Source of the DNA: Arenicella xantha
GTDB lineage: Bacteria; Pseudomonadota; Gammaproteobacteria; Arenicellales; Arenicellaceae
Length of the DNA stretch: 64,000 nucleotides
Direction of reading: 5' to 3'
NCBI RefSeq assembly: GCF_003315245.1
Contig: NZ_QNRT01000005.1
Span: 248,001 to 312,000 of the forward strand
The position numbers were made by a program, and so were the translations under genes. Shown here piece after piece: positions 8,373 to 16,053 of the stretch. Within the stretch, counting starts at the first letter, position 1. Each line of letters begins with the position of its first letter. Under the pieces are notes generated by a model. It saw nothing but the letters and a program-made list of their open reading frames with translations, was not told the DNA's origin and searched no databases.

Positions 8373-9587
8373 CTAGGTATCGCAGGCTTGTTCGACCATT
8401 TGTAGCATCGACTGATGTGCTGGATCGCTTAAGCTTTGCTTAACTGGATTGGATCGCGGATGACAATGCATCTCCATTGGCATGGATAATGGCTCGATTG
8501 AGATCGTAACCCGACCACTTGCATCTACGTCGCCGACGGCGATTTTGGAATAGTCGCTGTTGGTTATCAGGTCTTGGTGCCCGAGTCCTTGGCCGACGAT
8601 TATATTGTCGATGCCATCAATATTTCGTTGATCGTAAATATGGATATGACCGCTCAACAGCGTGTCGATATTTAACTCTTTGAGTTGCTCGATTAGCCAC
8701 TGCTTTTCACCTTCGCTACCCATGTCATGATGACGTTCGGGGTCTGGGTCATATAACGGGCAATGTGTATAGGCGATAGTGTTCTCGACTGTCGCTGAAT
8801 TCTTTAGCCGCTCAAACGTTTTTCCGCGCGCACCTGAACCATACGGTAGAAAATTTGCGGCGGTGTCGATATTGACAAAGCGGGTATTGCCCAGCGTAAA
8901 GGCATGATTGAGTGGGCCGATTTCACGAGTGAAGGTGTCGTAAATAGCACCATCTTCGTGGAAGTCATGATTGCCAATGCTCACGTAAATTGGAATTTCA
9001 CTATTGCTGAATTGATCTATCGAGCTTTGGTAGTCGCCTGCTTGGTAATTGAAGTCGCCTAAATGCAGGAGGAATAGCGCATCAAGTTGTTTAGCGCGAT
9101 CTAAGCACCAAGCGAGTTCTTGGCCGCCGCCAGTGTCGCCAATGCAGGCAAACCGATATGTGTCGATGTTAGGCATTTGCCAGGCCAAAGTCAGTGGTTC
9201 ATTAGCGATCAAATCGAGTTCAAGGACACGCGTTATTTTGCTAACGGCTTCAGTCAGTATGCGGCTCGGATCGTTGCTGCTGAGCGTGGCTTCGAAAGCG
9301 ATATTGTTAACTTCGAGGCTGATTTTCTGATTAGTGCTAGGCTGAATAGTGAGCGTCGGCTCTGGTGCATAAGCACGCAGTCTTACGTCGGTGCTACTTT
9401 GTGCTTTAGTCTGAATAAAATTGTTGCCCTGCGCGGTGATCTGGTCAGAGAAGTCAAAGCTGGTGCTTGGCTCTTGTGGATCCCAGTGTAATGTCGGCAG
9501 GCGGATCCCGCGATAGACGCTGTACCCCATAAAGCCACCGCCTACGGCCATGATGCCAAGCAAAAAGTTTCGTCGAGTTTTTTCCAT
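8373..9587 (-). CDS. Tat-exported metallophosphoesterase (calcineurin-like)
   Basis: The N-terminus MEKTRRNFLLGIMAVGGGF is a good twin-arginine signal (TRRNFL then a hydrophobic stretch), predicting export of a folded, metal-loaded enzyme. The metallophosphoesterase motifs follow in order: GDTGG, HLGDFN, GNHD, YTHCP and GHIHIYD. The first motif has GDTG where GDxH is common, as in purple acid phosphatase-like members. A GTG two codons upstream (9593) is an alternative start; the ATG at 9587 puts the Arg pair in the usual position. It is 15 bases downstream of the glycosyltransferase-like gene and probably co-transcribed. The substrate is unknown. Confidence 0.8.
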   Translation of the reverse strand: MEKTRRNFLLGIMAVGGGFMGYSVYRGIRLPTLHWDPQEPSTSFDFSDQITAQGNNFIQTKAQSSTDVRLRAYAPEPTLTIQPSTNQKISLEVNNIAFEATLSSNDPSRILTEAVSKITRVLELDLIANEPLTLAWQMPNIDTYRFACIGDTGGGQELAWCLDRAKQLDALFLLHLGDFNYQAGDYQSSIDQFSNSEIPIYVSIGNHDFHEDGAIYDTFTREIGPLNHAFTLGNTRFVNIDTAANFLPYGSGARGKTFERLKNSATVENTIAYTHCPLYDPDPERHHDMGSEGEKQWLIEQLKELNIDTLLSGHIHIYDQRNIDGIDNIIVGQGLGHQDLITNSDYSKIAVGDVDASGRVTISIEPLSMPMEMHCHPRSNPVKQSLSDPAHQSMLQMVEQACDT

Positions 9588-9602
9588 GATCACATTCTAT
9601 GG

Positions 9603-11108
9603 TCAGTCACGTGAAGTTTTGAAGATATAGACCGCGCGGCCCTCAACGCCTTTAAATATCTTAATAGGCCTACCGTATTGATAGGCTAGCGTTTGTCGGA
9701 AGTCGTCTTCGAGCTTGCTTTTAGGGTTAACCGACAAGGCTACGTACTTATATTGGCGCAGTTGATTTGAGTCCATTAGGGCGCGTAGATGGACGTTGCT
9801 GTAATTGGTCATCATGTTGGCCATGACATCGTCTTTGGCGTAATAGACCATTAGGCGATCATTGCTAAAGTAGCTATCGTCGTTAGGAAATTCAGTTTTA
9901 AGCCAGGCGGCTGCTTCCTTAATATGAATTTTCTTGGTGGAAACGTTTAGGCCTTCCAGCGACACCGCGGCAAGCAGCCCTAATACCAGCACGACGGCAG
10001 CGCGCTTTGCTAGTGATGTGGTACTAAATGAGCCAATGAGCCGGTCAATTACGAATGGGGCTAGAATCAGTAGAGTCAGTGCGGTCGCCATGGTGTAGCG
10101 GCTGACTAAGAAGTTGTTGTAGACGCTGAAACAAACTAGTACGAGAAAATTAGTAGCAACATAGACAATCCAAATGCGCTTCACAAAGCGGTTGTTGAAA
10201 CCAATGTTTTTCCAATATGCATACACCGCGAATATGAAAAAGAACACGGCCATACGGCGCACTAATTCATAGCCAACTATGCCGACATTTGCTGCAAACA
10301 CGCCAGCGTAGTTGGCCAGGGTCAGCTGTTCGCCCCCGAGTTGATTCTTGGTGTTGGCTAGAAAGAGATCCAATACGTTGTGAATATCTTTGCCTGAATT
10401 CTGAGCTACTTCGATCATTGCAGCGTATTTGTCATTGACGTACCAAGTCATTAAAACGCCGCAGAGCGACACAATAACAACTGACAAGACCCAAAGTAAT
10501 ACGCGACGGTGCGGTACACGCTCTGTGCTGAATAGTAGTAAAAAATAAGGCGCGATTAATAGGAAAGCGATGCCTTCAAACCGGAATAGGCAACTCAGGC
10601 CGGCAAATGCCAGCCAGCCAATTAAGTGACCTTTATTGAGTGTGCTGCAAAATCGAAAAATGAAGAAGAGAGACCACAAATAGCAGCTTAAATAGCCGAA
10701 GTCTCGAATTATAAAAGAACGGTATTTGGTAATGCTGGGGAAGAATAGAATCACCACCATAGCAATGATAATCACGCGACGGTTGTTGTGTGACAGTTCG
10801 CCAACAATACAAACAAACGCTAGCGTGAGTGAGGTGATTAGTAGGGTATTGAGTAAGTATGCTGCGGATTCGATACCTAGGTGGAATGTCTTGGCCAAGC
10901 CGGCAATAAACGCGGAATAGTAAGGCCAGCTGTAATAGTCGAAAGCATGCGACCATTCACCGTTCAGCATTAATTTGGCAATCGCTAAATAGGTAATGCC
11001 ATCATTGTTGATTACTGGATCTAGATACACGCACCACGCTGACAGCGCAATATTTGCTAGCACCATGAAGAGCACTAAAAGCGGTCGGTCGCGATATAGC
11101 TGATACAT
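9603..11108 (-). CDS. Polytopic membrane protein, GT39/ArnT-like glycosyltransferase family
   Basis: This 501-residue integral membrane protein has about ten hydrophobic helices followed by a soluble C-terminal ~100 residues. The first extracytoplasmic loop has an acidic motif INNDGITYLAIAK, and the overall layout resembles the dolichyl-phosphate-mannose:protein mannosyltransferase/ArnT family (GT39/GT83), which use polyprenyl-phosphate sugars in the periplasm. The exact substrate, lipid A, protein or glycan, cannot be stated. It diverges from galE across a 357-base gap, so a role in surface sugar modification is plausible. Confidence 0.65.
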   Translation of the reverse strand: MYQLYRDRPLLVLFMVLANIALSAWCVYLDPVINNDGITYLAIAKLMLNGEWSHAFDYYSWPYYSAFIAGLAKTFHLGIESAAYLLNTLLITSLTLAFVCIVGELSHNNRRVIIIAMVVILFFPSITKYRSFIIRDFGYLSCYLWSLFFIFRFCSTLNKGHLIGWLAFAGLSCLFRFEGIAFLLIAPYFLLLFSTERVPHRRVLLWVLSVVIVSLCGVLMTWYVNDKYAAMIEVAQNSGKDIHNVLDLFLANTKNQLGGEQLTLANYAGVFAANVGIVGYELVRRMAVFFFIFAVYAYWKNIGFNNRFVKRIWIVYVATNFLVLVCFSVYNNFLVSRYTMATALTLLILAPFVIDRLIGSFSTTSLAKRAAVVLVLGLLAAVSLEGLNVSTKKIHIKEAAAWLKTEFPNDDSYFSNDRLMVYYAKDDVMANMMTNYSNVHLRALMDSNQLRQYKYVALSVNPKSKLEDDFRQTLAYQYGRPIKIFKGVEGRAVYIFKTSRD

Positions 11109-11465
11109 TTATTTACTATTTAGCGGTGGTGAGTGCGGGGCGGCTGGTAACGCAAAATACGGCTAACCGCGAGTTCGGCTGGCGGCTTGGTGATTGACGG
11201 GTGCTTCTTGGCTTAGCGTGTGCATTGAAGGTTTGTCTCACCGAAATTTATTTAATAGTTATTGTATTGAATTGGCGCTTGCCAACTCTTAAATAGCGCT
11301 CAAAAATCGATTTTTGAGCAATTTGGGCTCGTCGAAGATTGTGTTTTTGGCTTAGGTCATGACCGACCTATACAGTCGCCGCGATCAGCAATAAATAGTA
11401 TCATAGAACGGCAATTTACAACCAGTATCCAGTATGTGGTTTTGGTATCAAAGGTAGATGGATTT
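11109..11465. other. Divergent promoter region between GT39-like gene and galE
   Basis: This 357-base non-coding gap must contain the promoters for both divergent genes. The only striking element is the 22-base palindrome at 11298-11319. I see no tRNA, riboswitch or small gene here. Confidence 0.6.
11298..11319. promoter_or_regulatory. 22-base perfect palindrome, candidate operator
   Basis: GCTCAAAAATC is followed immediately by its exact reverse complement, giving a 22-base dyad with no mismatch and an ATCGAT centre. It lies near the middle of the divergent gap, 189 bases from the left gene and 146 bases from galE. A shared dimeric-regulator site or a bidirectional hairpin are both possible; no regulator gene is adjacent. 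Confidence 0.5.
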
Positions 11466-12479
11466 ATGAAACAAATTCTTGTGACAGGCGGTGCAGGCTA
11501 TATCGGAAGTCATACCGTAGTTGCTTTGTATGAGGCCGGTTTTCAGCCGATTATTGTCGACAATCTTTCGAACAGTAAGGTTGTGGTGATTGATCGCATT
11601 GAGCAAATAACTGGGCAGCGACCGATTTTCTATCAGTTTGATCTGCGTGATGGTGCGCAGCTCGATCAATTGTTTAAGCGACATAATATTGATGCTGTTA
11701 TTCATTTTGCCGGTCTGAAAGCGGTGGGCGAGTCAGTCGAGCAACCGCTGCGGTACTATCAGTGCAATCTGGAAGGCGCGCTAAGCCTGTTTCACGTGAT
11801 GGCTAAGCATGCGTGTCATCGCCTGGTGTTCAGTTCTTCGGCATCGGTCTACGGTGACCCAGTCGCTGTGCCGATACCTGAAACCGCACCGTTGCAGCCC
11901 ACCAATCCCTACGCGCGTAGTAAGCGTATGATTGAAGAGTTTCTCGGAGATTTGTGTGTGGCTAGCCCTGAATGGAGTGTGTCGCTACTTCGGTATTTTA
12001 ATCCGGTTGCAGCGCATCCGAGTGGCCTGATTGGCGAGGACCCGAACGGGCCGCCGAACAATCTATTGCCCTATATCGCGCAGGTTGGTGTGGGTCGCCG
12101 CGAGTTTGTTTCGGTATTCGGTGACGACTATGACACGCGTGACGGGACTGGCGTTAGGGATTATATTCATGTGCTTGACTTGGTCGAAGCTCATATTAAA
12201 GCGCTTGCCTTTATTAAGCATGAGCCCGGTTGCCATATCCATAATGTTGGTACCGGAATTGGGTATTCTGTGCTGGAAATGATTGCGGCGTTTGAAATTG
12301 CTAGTGGCGTTGCTATTCCGTATCGAATGGAGTCGCGTAGAGCGGGCGATGTGGCAACTTGCTTTGCTGACCCGAGCCTAAGTAAGACGCAATTAGCTTG
12401 GGAGGCCCGACACGATTTGGCTGCGATGATGCGTGATCATTGGCGTTGGCAGTCAGAAAATCCAGCAGGCTATGTTTAG
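11466..12479 (+). CDS. galE: UDP-glucose 4-epimerase
   Basis: The ATG at 11466 gives MKQILVTGGAGYIGS, with the NAD-binding GGAGYIGS at residues 8-15, the normal GalE N-terminus; an ATG ten codons upstream would add an unrelated extension. Downstream are the active-site serine region (SSSASVYGDP), the catalytic YARSK (YxxxK) and the substrate loop NPYARSKRMIEE. The protein is 337 residues, the standard length for this short-chain dehydrogenase family member. It interconverts UDP-glucose and UDP-galactose for LPS or exopolysaccharide. AAGG at 11451-11454 is a weak ribosome-binding site. Confidence 0.95.
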   Translation: MKQILVTGGAGYIGSHTVVALYEAGFQPIIVDNLSNSKVVVIDRIEQITGQRPIFYQFDLRDGAQLDQLFKRHNIDAVIHFAGLKAVGESVEQPLRYYQCNLEGALSLFHVMAKHACHRLVFSSSASVYGDPVAVPIPETAPLQPTNPYARSKRMIEEFLGDLCVASPEWSVSLLRYFNPVAAHPSGLIGEDPNGPPNNLLPYIAQVGVGRREFVSVFGDDYDTRDGTGVRDYIHVLDLVEAHIKALAFIKHEPGCHIHNVGTGIGYSVLEMIAAFEIASGVAIPYRMESRRAGDVATCFADPSLSKTQLAWEARHDLAAMMRDHWRWQSENPAGYV

Positions 12480-12579
12480 AGTTATTGCGAGCGAGGCTGT
12501 ATGCTCGTTTTACTGTGATTGCTGTTAGCGTTTCAGGGTGAATTTGCCACAGCCAATTGCGTGTGGATTGATATGCCGA

Positions 12580-12599
12580 TATCAGACTTTAGTCTGAAC
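12580..12599. promoter_or_regulatory. Operator-like dyad, copy 1
   Basis: The core CAGACTTTAGTCTG is symmetric apart from the two central T bases. The right half reads AGTCTGAAC and the left half is weaker at its outer end. A second copy lies 362 bases downstream, where the left half GTTCAGACT is the better preserved one. The shared consensus is GTTCAGACT-TT-AGTCTGAAC, typical in size for a TetR- or MarR-type dimer site. No matching regulator is in the window. Confidence 0.4.
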
Positions 12600-12607
12600 A
12601 AAAAAAT

Positions 12608-12631
12608 AAACGCCAGACTGGTCTGGCGTTT
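12608..12631. terminator. Strong bidirectional hairpin downstream of galE
   Basis: AAACGCCAGAC (12608-12618) and GTCTGGCGTTT (12621-12631) form an 11-bp perfect stem with a minimal loop, preceded by an A-run and ended by T residues, so it could terminate in both directions. It is 129 bases after the galE stop and is the best terminator candidate in the window. Confidence 0.65.
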
Positions 12632-12741
12632 ACAATAAAACGTAGGGTGTAGGGTAATTCAAAGAGTGGTGAGAAAGGCCATAATGCGCATGTCCTTAAA
12701 ACTCTTTAATACAGAATTAAACTTGATTCTGGTTAAGCAAA

Positions 12742-12775
12742 TAAATCATCATAAGATACTGTTTATGATGATTTA
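12742..12775. repeat. 13-bp AT-rich hairpin
   Basis: TAAATCATCATAA (12742-12754) and its exact reverse complement (12763-12775) flank an 8-base loop. It is AT-rich and has no clear terminator T-tract. It could be an operator or part of a small RNA. Confidence 0.45.
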
Positions 12776-12896
12776 ATTCCCAATTATTACTTTAAGAATA
12801 AGCGATGACAAGGGTTCGTCGAGGCGACAATAATGCTCAAGAATATAATTGAGAGATGAAAAAATTGAACAAAGAAGTCGCGTAGAAACCGCGGTT

Positions 12897-12917
12897 GGGT
12901 TTTGGGTTGGGTAGGGG
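12897..12917 (+). other. G-quadruplex motif
   Basis: Four G-tracts (GGG at 12897-12899, 12904-12906 and 12909-12911, GGGG at 12914-12917) are separated by loops of 4, 2 and 2 bases, satisfying the usual G3N1-7 rule. The tract is flanked by CCGCGGTT-like direct repeats and lies 25 bases before operator-like copy 2. Confidence 0.55.
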
Positions 12918-12941
12918 CCGCGGTTACTGCGCAACCTCAAT

Positions 12942-12961
12942 GTTCAGACTTTAGTCTAACT
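12942..12961. promoter_or_regulatory. Operator-like dyad, copy 2
   Basis: GTTCAGACT, TT, AGTCTAACT: the left half matches the consensus inferred from copy 1 exactly and the right half diverges at its end. The 12-base core AGACTTTAGTCT is identical in both copies. Confidence 0.4.
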
Positions 12962-13140
12962 GAGAGAGGGAATTGGAATCAAGCGTTAAAGTGAAAAAAA
13001 CCAATTGGGATTACAGTTTTTTATGCATATTGTTGATATGCACTATTAGTGGCTGGTTATTCCTCGAAACTGAGCTTTGTTATTCGTTCACATTGATGAT
13101 TTGAGTAGAACGCTCTAGGCAAAATAGCGCTAGTAGCGTC

Positions 13141-13287
13141 TTAACTGTCATCATGCGGGATAGTGTTGTTTTGTATAGGGTCTGAGTCAGAATTCTCTGC
13201 TCGACTATTGAAAAACCAATGCGATACCCAGCCAAGTAAAAAGGCAAGTAAAAGCCAAAGCCATATTTGAAAGAATAGATATTCCAT
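13141..13287 (-). CDS. Small membrane protein (48 residues) downstream of the BON/OmpA gene
   Basis: A short frame starts MEYLFFQIWLWLLLAFLLGW, a single Trp/Leu/Phe-rich transmembrane helix, and ends in a polar acidic tail (ENSDSDPIQNNTIPHDDS). A clear ribosome-binding site (GAGGAAAA) lies just before the ATG, and the gene begins 22 bases after the stop of the upstream BON/OmpA gene, so translation as the second gene of that operon is likely. Function unknown; it may be an accessory subunit or anchor partner of the OmpA-like protein. Confidence 0.7.
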   Translation of the reverse strand: MEYLFFQIWLWLLLAFLLGWVSHWFFNSRAENSDSDPIQNNTIPHDDS

Positions 13288-13309
13288 AAGGTTTTCCTCG
13301 TTTTCTTCG

Positions 13310-14329
13310 CTAGTTAACTAAACGTAGTTCGATGCGACGATTCTTAGCACGACCGGCTTCGCTGGTGTTGTCGCTTATCGGTTCGTTGGGGCCGGCTCCG
13401 ACCGCTGAGAAGCGTGCGACATCCAGGCCTTGCTCGACTAAGAAATCAATGACTGCTTGTGCGCGATCTTTGCTCAGCAACATATTAGTTTCCAAATTGC
13501 CCTTGGAATCAGTATGTCCGACGACTTGAAGCTTAGCGTTTTGGCAACGCTCAACTTTGCGGCTGAGTGTTTTTAGCAGTTCGAAACTCGATTCCTCAAT
13601 GACGGTGCTACCGCTATTGAATCCGATATTTTGTTCTTCAGAGAGTGTGTTTATGAGTTCTTGGCAAAAGTCCCTTGGTGTCACCACGGTAAGTTGGTTC
13701 GCCACTGGGCCGTTAAACGCCGTTTTGAGTGTGGCAAACAGGGTGTTTTTGCTGGGTTGGTCATCGACGTGCCCACGCATAAGTAATTTTGAATCGGCTA
13801 ACTCGATGGTGACGTGGTCAAGTTTGTTTGAGTAGTCAGCCAGTGCGGCCAGCAGGTCTTTGAGCTTCACTAATTGCCCGACGTGTTCCGAACTCAGTAG
13901 CTCTGAGCTGATTTTTCTTGATGGAAAGAGCTCCTTAGCTGTCGCTATCGCGTGTTTAATTTCGGTTTGGCTGGCTAAGGTGCCGCGCAGTTCGACACCT
14001 TGGTCTGAGAAGGTGAGTCGCAAATCGGGTGCGGCCTTGGCAACGCTTACTTCAGCACTCAACGTGAGCGACTCTACGCCTCGAACTGACTTGATGATTT
14101 GTGTGGCGCGGTCGACCTCGGTCTGATTGTTTGGTTCGCCAGTCAATAAAACATTTCGTCCGCGACTGTAGGTTTCGACATGCGCCCAATTTAGTCCTTC
14201 CGATGCCAGTCGAGTGTTGGCTCGGTTTGCGATATCGGTTTCGATGTCCCGCCATTCAACGCCAGCAACCAATACGAGGAGCACGAGTGGTACACCGATG
14301 ACTGCCCAAATGCCTGTCGGATAAAACAA
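13310..14329 (-). CDS. OmpA-family protein with BON domains (ArfA-like)
   Basis: The protein is 339 residues. One N-terminal membrane helix (GIWAVIGVPLVLLVLVAGVEW) is followed by repeated BON-type modules (around LLTGEPNNQTEV...VRGVESL and a second/third copy) and a C-terminal OmpA peptidoglycan-binding domain with VVGHTDSKGN and NRRIELRLV. This organisation is like mycobacterial ArfA/Rv0899: anchored in the inner membrane, with a periplasmic domain that can bind cell wall. It is followed by the 48-residue membrane protein. Function in this organism is unknown; an envelope-stability role is inferred. Confidence 0.8.
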   Translation of the reverse strand: MFYPTGIWAVIGVPLVLLVLVAGVEWRDIETDIANRANTRLASEGLNWAHVETYSRGRNVLLTGEPNNQTEVDRATQIIKSVRGVESLTLSAEVSVAKAAPDLRLTFSDQGVELRGTLASQTEIKHAIATAKELFPSRKISSELLSSEHVGQLVKLKDLLAALADYSNKLDHVTIELADSKLLMRGHVDDQPSKNTLFATLKTAFNGPVANQLTVVTPRDFCQELINTLSEEQNIGFNSGSTVIEESSFELLKTLSRKVERCQNAKLQVVGHTDSKGNLETNMLLSKDRAQAVIDFLVEQGLDVARFSAVGAGPNEPISDNTSEAGRAKNRRIELRLVN

Positions 14330-14579
14330 AGAGCGGTAATTGATACGTTCCTCCTCGCGAATATTGACGACTAAAAAAGTGCTGCGTTCAGTAACTCAAC
14401 GTTTAAGGCTTGATGGTTTCGAACTCAGTTAGGACTATGCAGTATCGCAAACGCAGGATTAAAATTCTAGCGCTGAAATGCCGTGAAAACGCGCAGTGTT
14501 GCAAGTCTAAGATGAGTGGCAGTCGAGCCGTACTGAATCGGTGTTTTAGATTGAACCGAAATTGAGTCAGCGCTTGGAT

Positions 14580-15251
14580 CTACTTGACCAAAGTTTTCTC
14601 GAAAAACACGCTGCCATTCAAACTGCCGGTTAGTCGATCGCCAGCGCTGAGTGGACCAACCCCCGCGGGAGTGCCGGTTAGCACTACGTCGCCTGGTTCC
14701 AATGTGAAGACATTGGCAATCTCTTCTAATAGAGCTGGGATCGGCGACAGCATTAGCGCGCTATTGCTAAACTGTTGCTGCTTTCCGTTGAGCTGCAGTT
14801 CTAAGGTCAAATCGTCATAAGCAAGCGACGGGTCTGGGCGAACAAAAGCGGATAAAGCGCAGCTGCCATCAAATGCTTTGGCACGCTCCCACGGTAAACC
14901 TGCTTGTTTGAGTGAGGATTGGAGATCGCGTAATGTCAGGTCTATACCGAGGCCGATGCCGACAATCGCGTTCATTGGGTCGGGCGTCTGGCTGGTTACT
15001 TGTGTGCCAATCAATAATGCTATTTCAAGCTCGTGATGGAGGCTGCCCAAGTGTGTTAAATGACTCACTGCGATGGTTTCACCGGCATCACACAATGCAG
15101 TGCTCGGCTTGATAAACAACACTGGCTGGCTAGGCGTTGACGAGTTCATTTCTTTGATGTGGTCTGCGTAGTTTTTACCGATACAGACTACTTTGCCGTT
15201 GGGTAAGCCGCAGGCAGTTCCTTCTTTCCATTTGTGGGAGTAAGTGCTCAT
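14580..15251 (-). CDS. Fumarylacetoacetate hydrolase family protein (acylpyruvase-like)
   Basis: A 223-residue single FAH domain, close in length to E. coli YcgM and human FAHD1. Visible family features are VVCIGKNYADHIKEM near the N-terminus, the metal-binding acidic HHELEIALLIG, GIGLGIDLTLRDLQ, and LEPGDVVLTGTPAGVGPL. Members hydrolyse acylpyruvates or decarboxylate oxaloacetate with a divalent metal. It begins 4 bases after trpA and is probably co-transcribed with trpBA, although no known trp step uses it. Confidence 0.85.
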   Translation of the reverse strand: MSTYSHKWKEGTACGLPNGKVVCIGKNYADHIKEMNSSTPSQPVLFIKPSTALCDAGETIAVSHLTHLGSLHHELEIALLIGTQVTSQTPDPMNAIVGIGLGIDLTLRDLQSSLKQAGLPWERAKAFDGSCALSAFVRPDPSLAYDDLTLELQLNGKQQQFSNSALMLSPIPALLEEIANVFTLEPGDVVLTGTPAGVGPLSAGDRLTGSLNGSVFFEKTLVK

Positions 15252-15255
15252 TGGC

Positions 15256-16053
15256 TTATACGTCGACTTGTGCGGGTAGTAATTGTTTGAAAAAGGCCGT
15301 TAGAGATGCCTCACCACCGTGTTCCCAGGCTTTCAATGCGGCAGTGCCGATTACCGCAATATCAGCATGAGCGCCAATAAATTCCACGTCCGCTGCGGTG
15401 CTTACGCCAAAGCCAACTGCGAGCGGTAGCGTGGTGAATTGGCGGCAACGATCAATGAAATCAGAAACAGAGTGATTCATGTCGGTATTGGAGCCTGTTA
15501 CGCCTTTGCGTGCGACTGTGTAAATAAACCCGTCTGCGCTTTGCGCCAGTTCATCAAGGCGTGCGTCGCTATTGGTCGGTGTCATGAGCAGAATTGGAGC
15601 TAAGCCTAATTGTTTGGCGATGCTATGCAGTTCGCCAGCCTCGTCGACGGGTAAATCAGGCAAGATAAAGCCAACCGCGCCAGCTGCTTTTAGGCGTTCT
15701 AAAAATTGCTGCTGGCCAGTTTTGAATACTGTGTTGTAGTACCCCATCATCACCACTTTAAATGAAAAGTGGGCGGTTACCTTTTGCATGAATTCAAAGC
15801 AATCGTCAACGTGTACTCCGTTGAGAATTGCCTCTTGATTGGCTTTAACAAACAGTGGGCCATCTGCCGATGGTTCGGAAAACGGAAACTGTAGTTCAAC
15901 TAAGTCCACTCCGAACGACTGCATGACTTCTAATGCTTTCCAGTTGTCTTCGAACGATGGGTAGCCACACACGACGTGTGTCATGATCATCGCTGGACGA
16001 TCACTGTTAGCCAGCGCTGACTTGCGCTCTAATAAATAATTATTCAGGTCCAT
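15256..16053 (-). CDS. trpA: Tryptophan synthase alpha chain
   Basis: The protein is 265 residues, the normal TrpA length. The catalytic glutamate lies in LVELQFPFSEPSADGP and the aspartate in the same block; phosphate-binding glycines are in AVGFGVSTAADV. It cleaves indole-3-glycerol phosphate and channels indole to TrpB. The start overlaps the end of trpB by 14 bases, implying translational coupling. The motif reads PFSEPSADGP where PFSDPLADGP is usual, a mild divergence. Confidence 0.96.
   Translation of the reverse strand: MDLNNYLLERKSALANSDRPAMIMTHVVCGYPSFEDNWKALEVMQSFGVDLVELQFPFSEPSADGPLFVKANQEAILNGVHVDDCFEFMQKVTAHFSFKVVMMGYYNTVFKTGQQQFLERLKAAGAVGFILPDLPVDEAGELHSIAKQLGLAPILLMTPTNSDARLDELAQSADGFIYTVARKGVTGSNTDMNHSVSDFIDRCRQFTTLPLAVGFGVSTAADVEFIGAHADIAVIGTAALKAWEHGGEASLTAFFKQLLPAQVDV

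Larger units (their letters stand above)
12480..13140. other. Gene-free convergent region rich in structured DNA
   Basis: About 660 bases separate the 3' ends of galE and the small membrane gene. I find no credible protein gene; a 30-codon frame from about 12687 overlaps a hairpin and has no ribosome-binding site. The stretch contains a strong hairpin, a second 13-bp hairpin, two copies of one dyad element and a G-quadruplex motif, each listed separately. An unannotated small RNA would fit, but this is inference. Confidence 0.6.

Noticed and set aside
12687-12776. 30-codon plus-strand frame in the gene-free region
   Set aside because: It runs through a 13-bp hairpin, has no SD and no recognisable composition.
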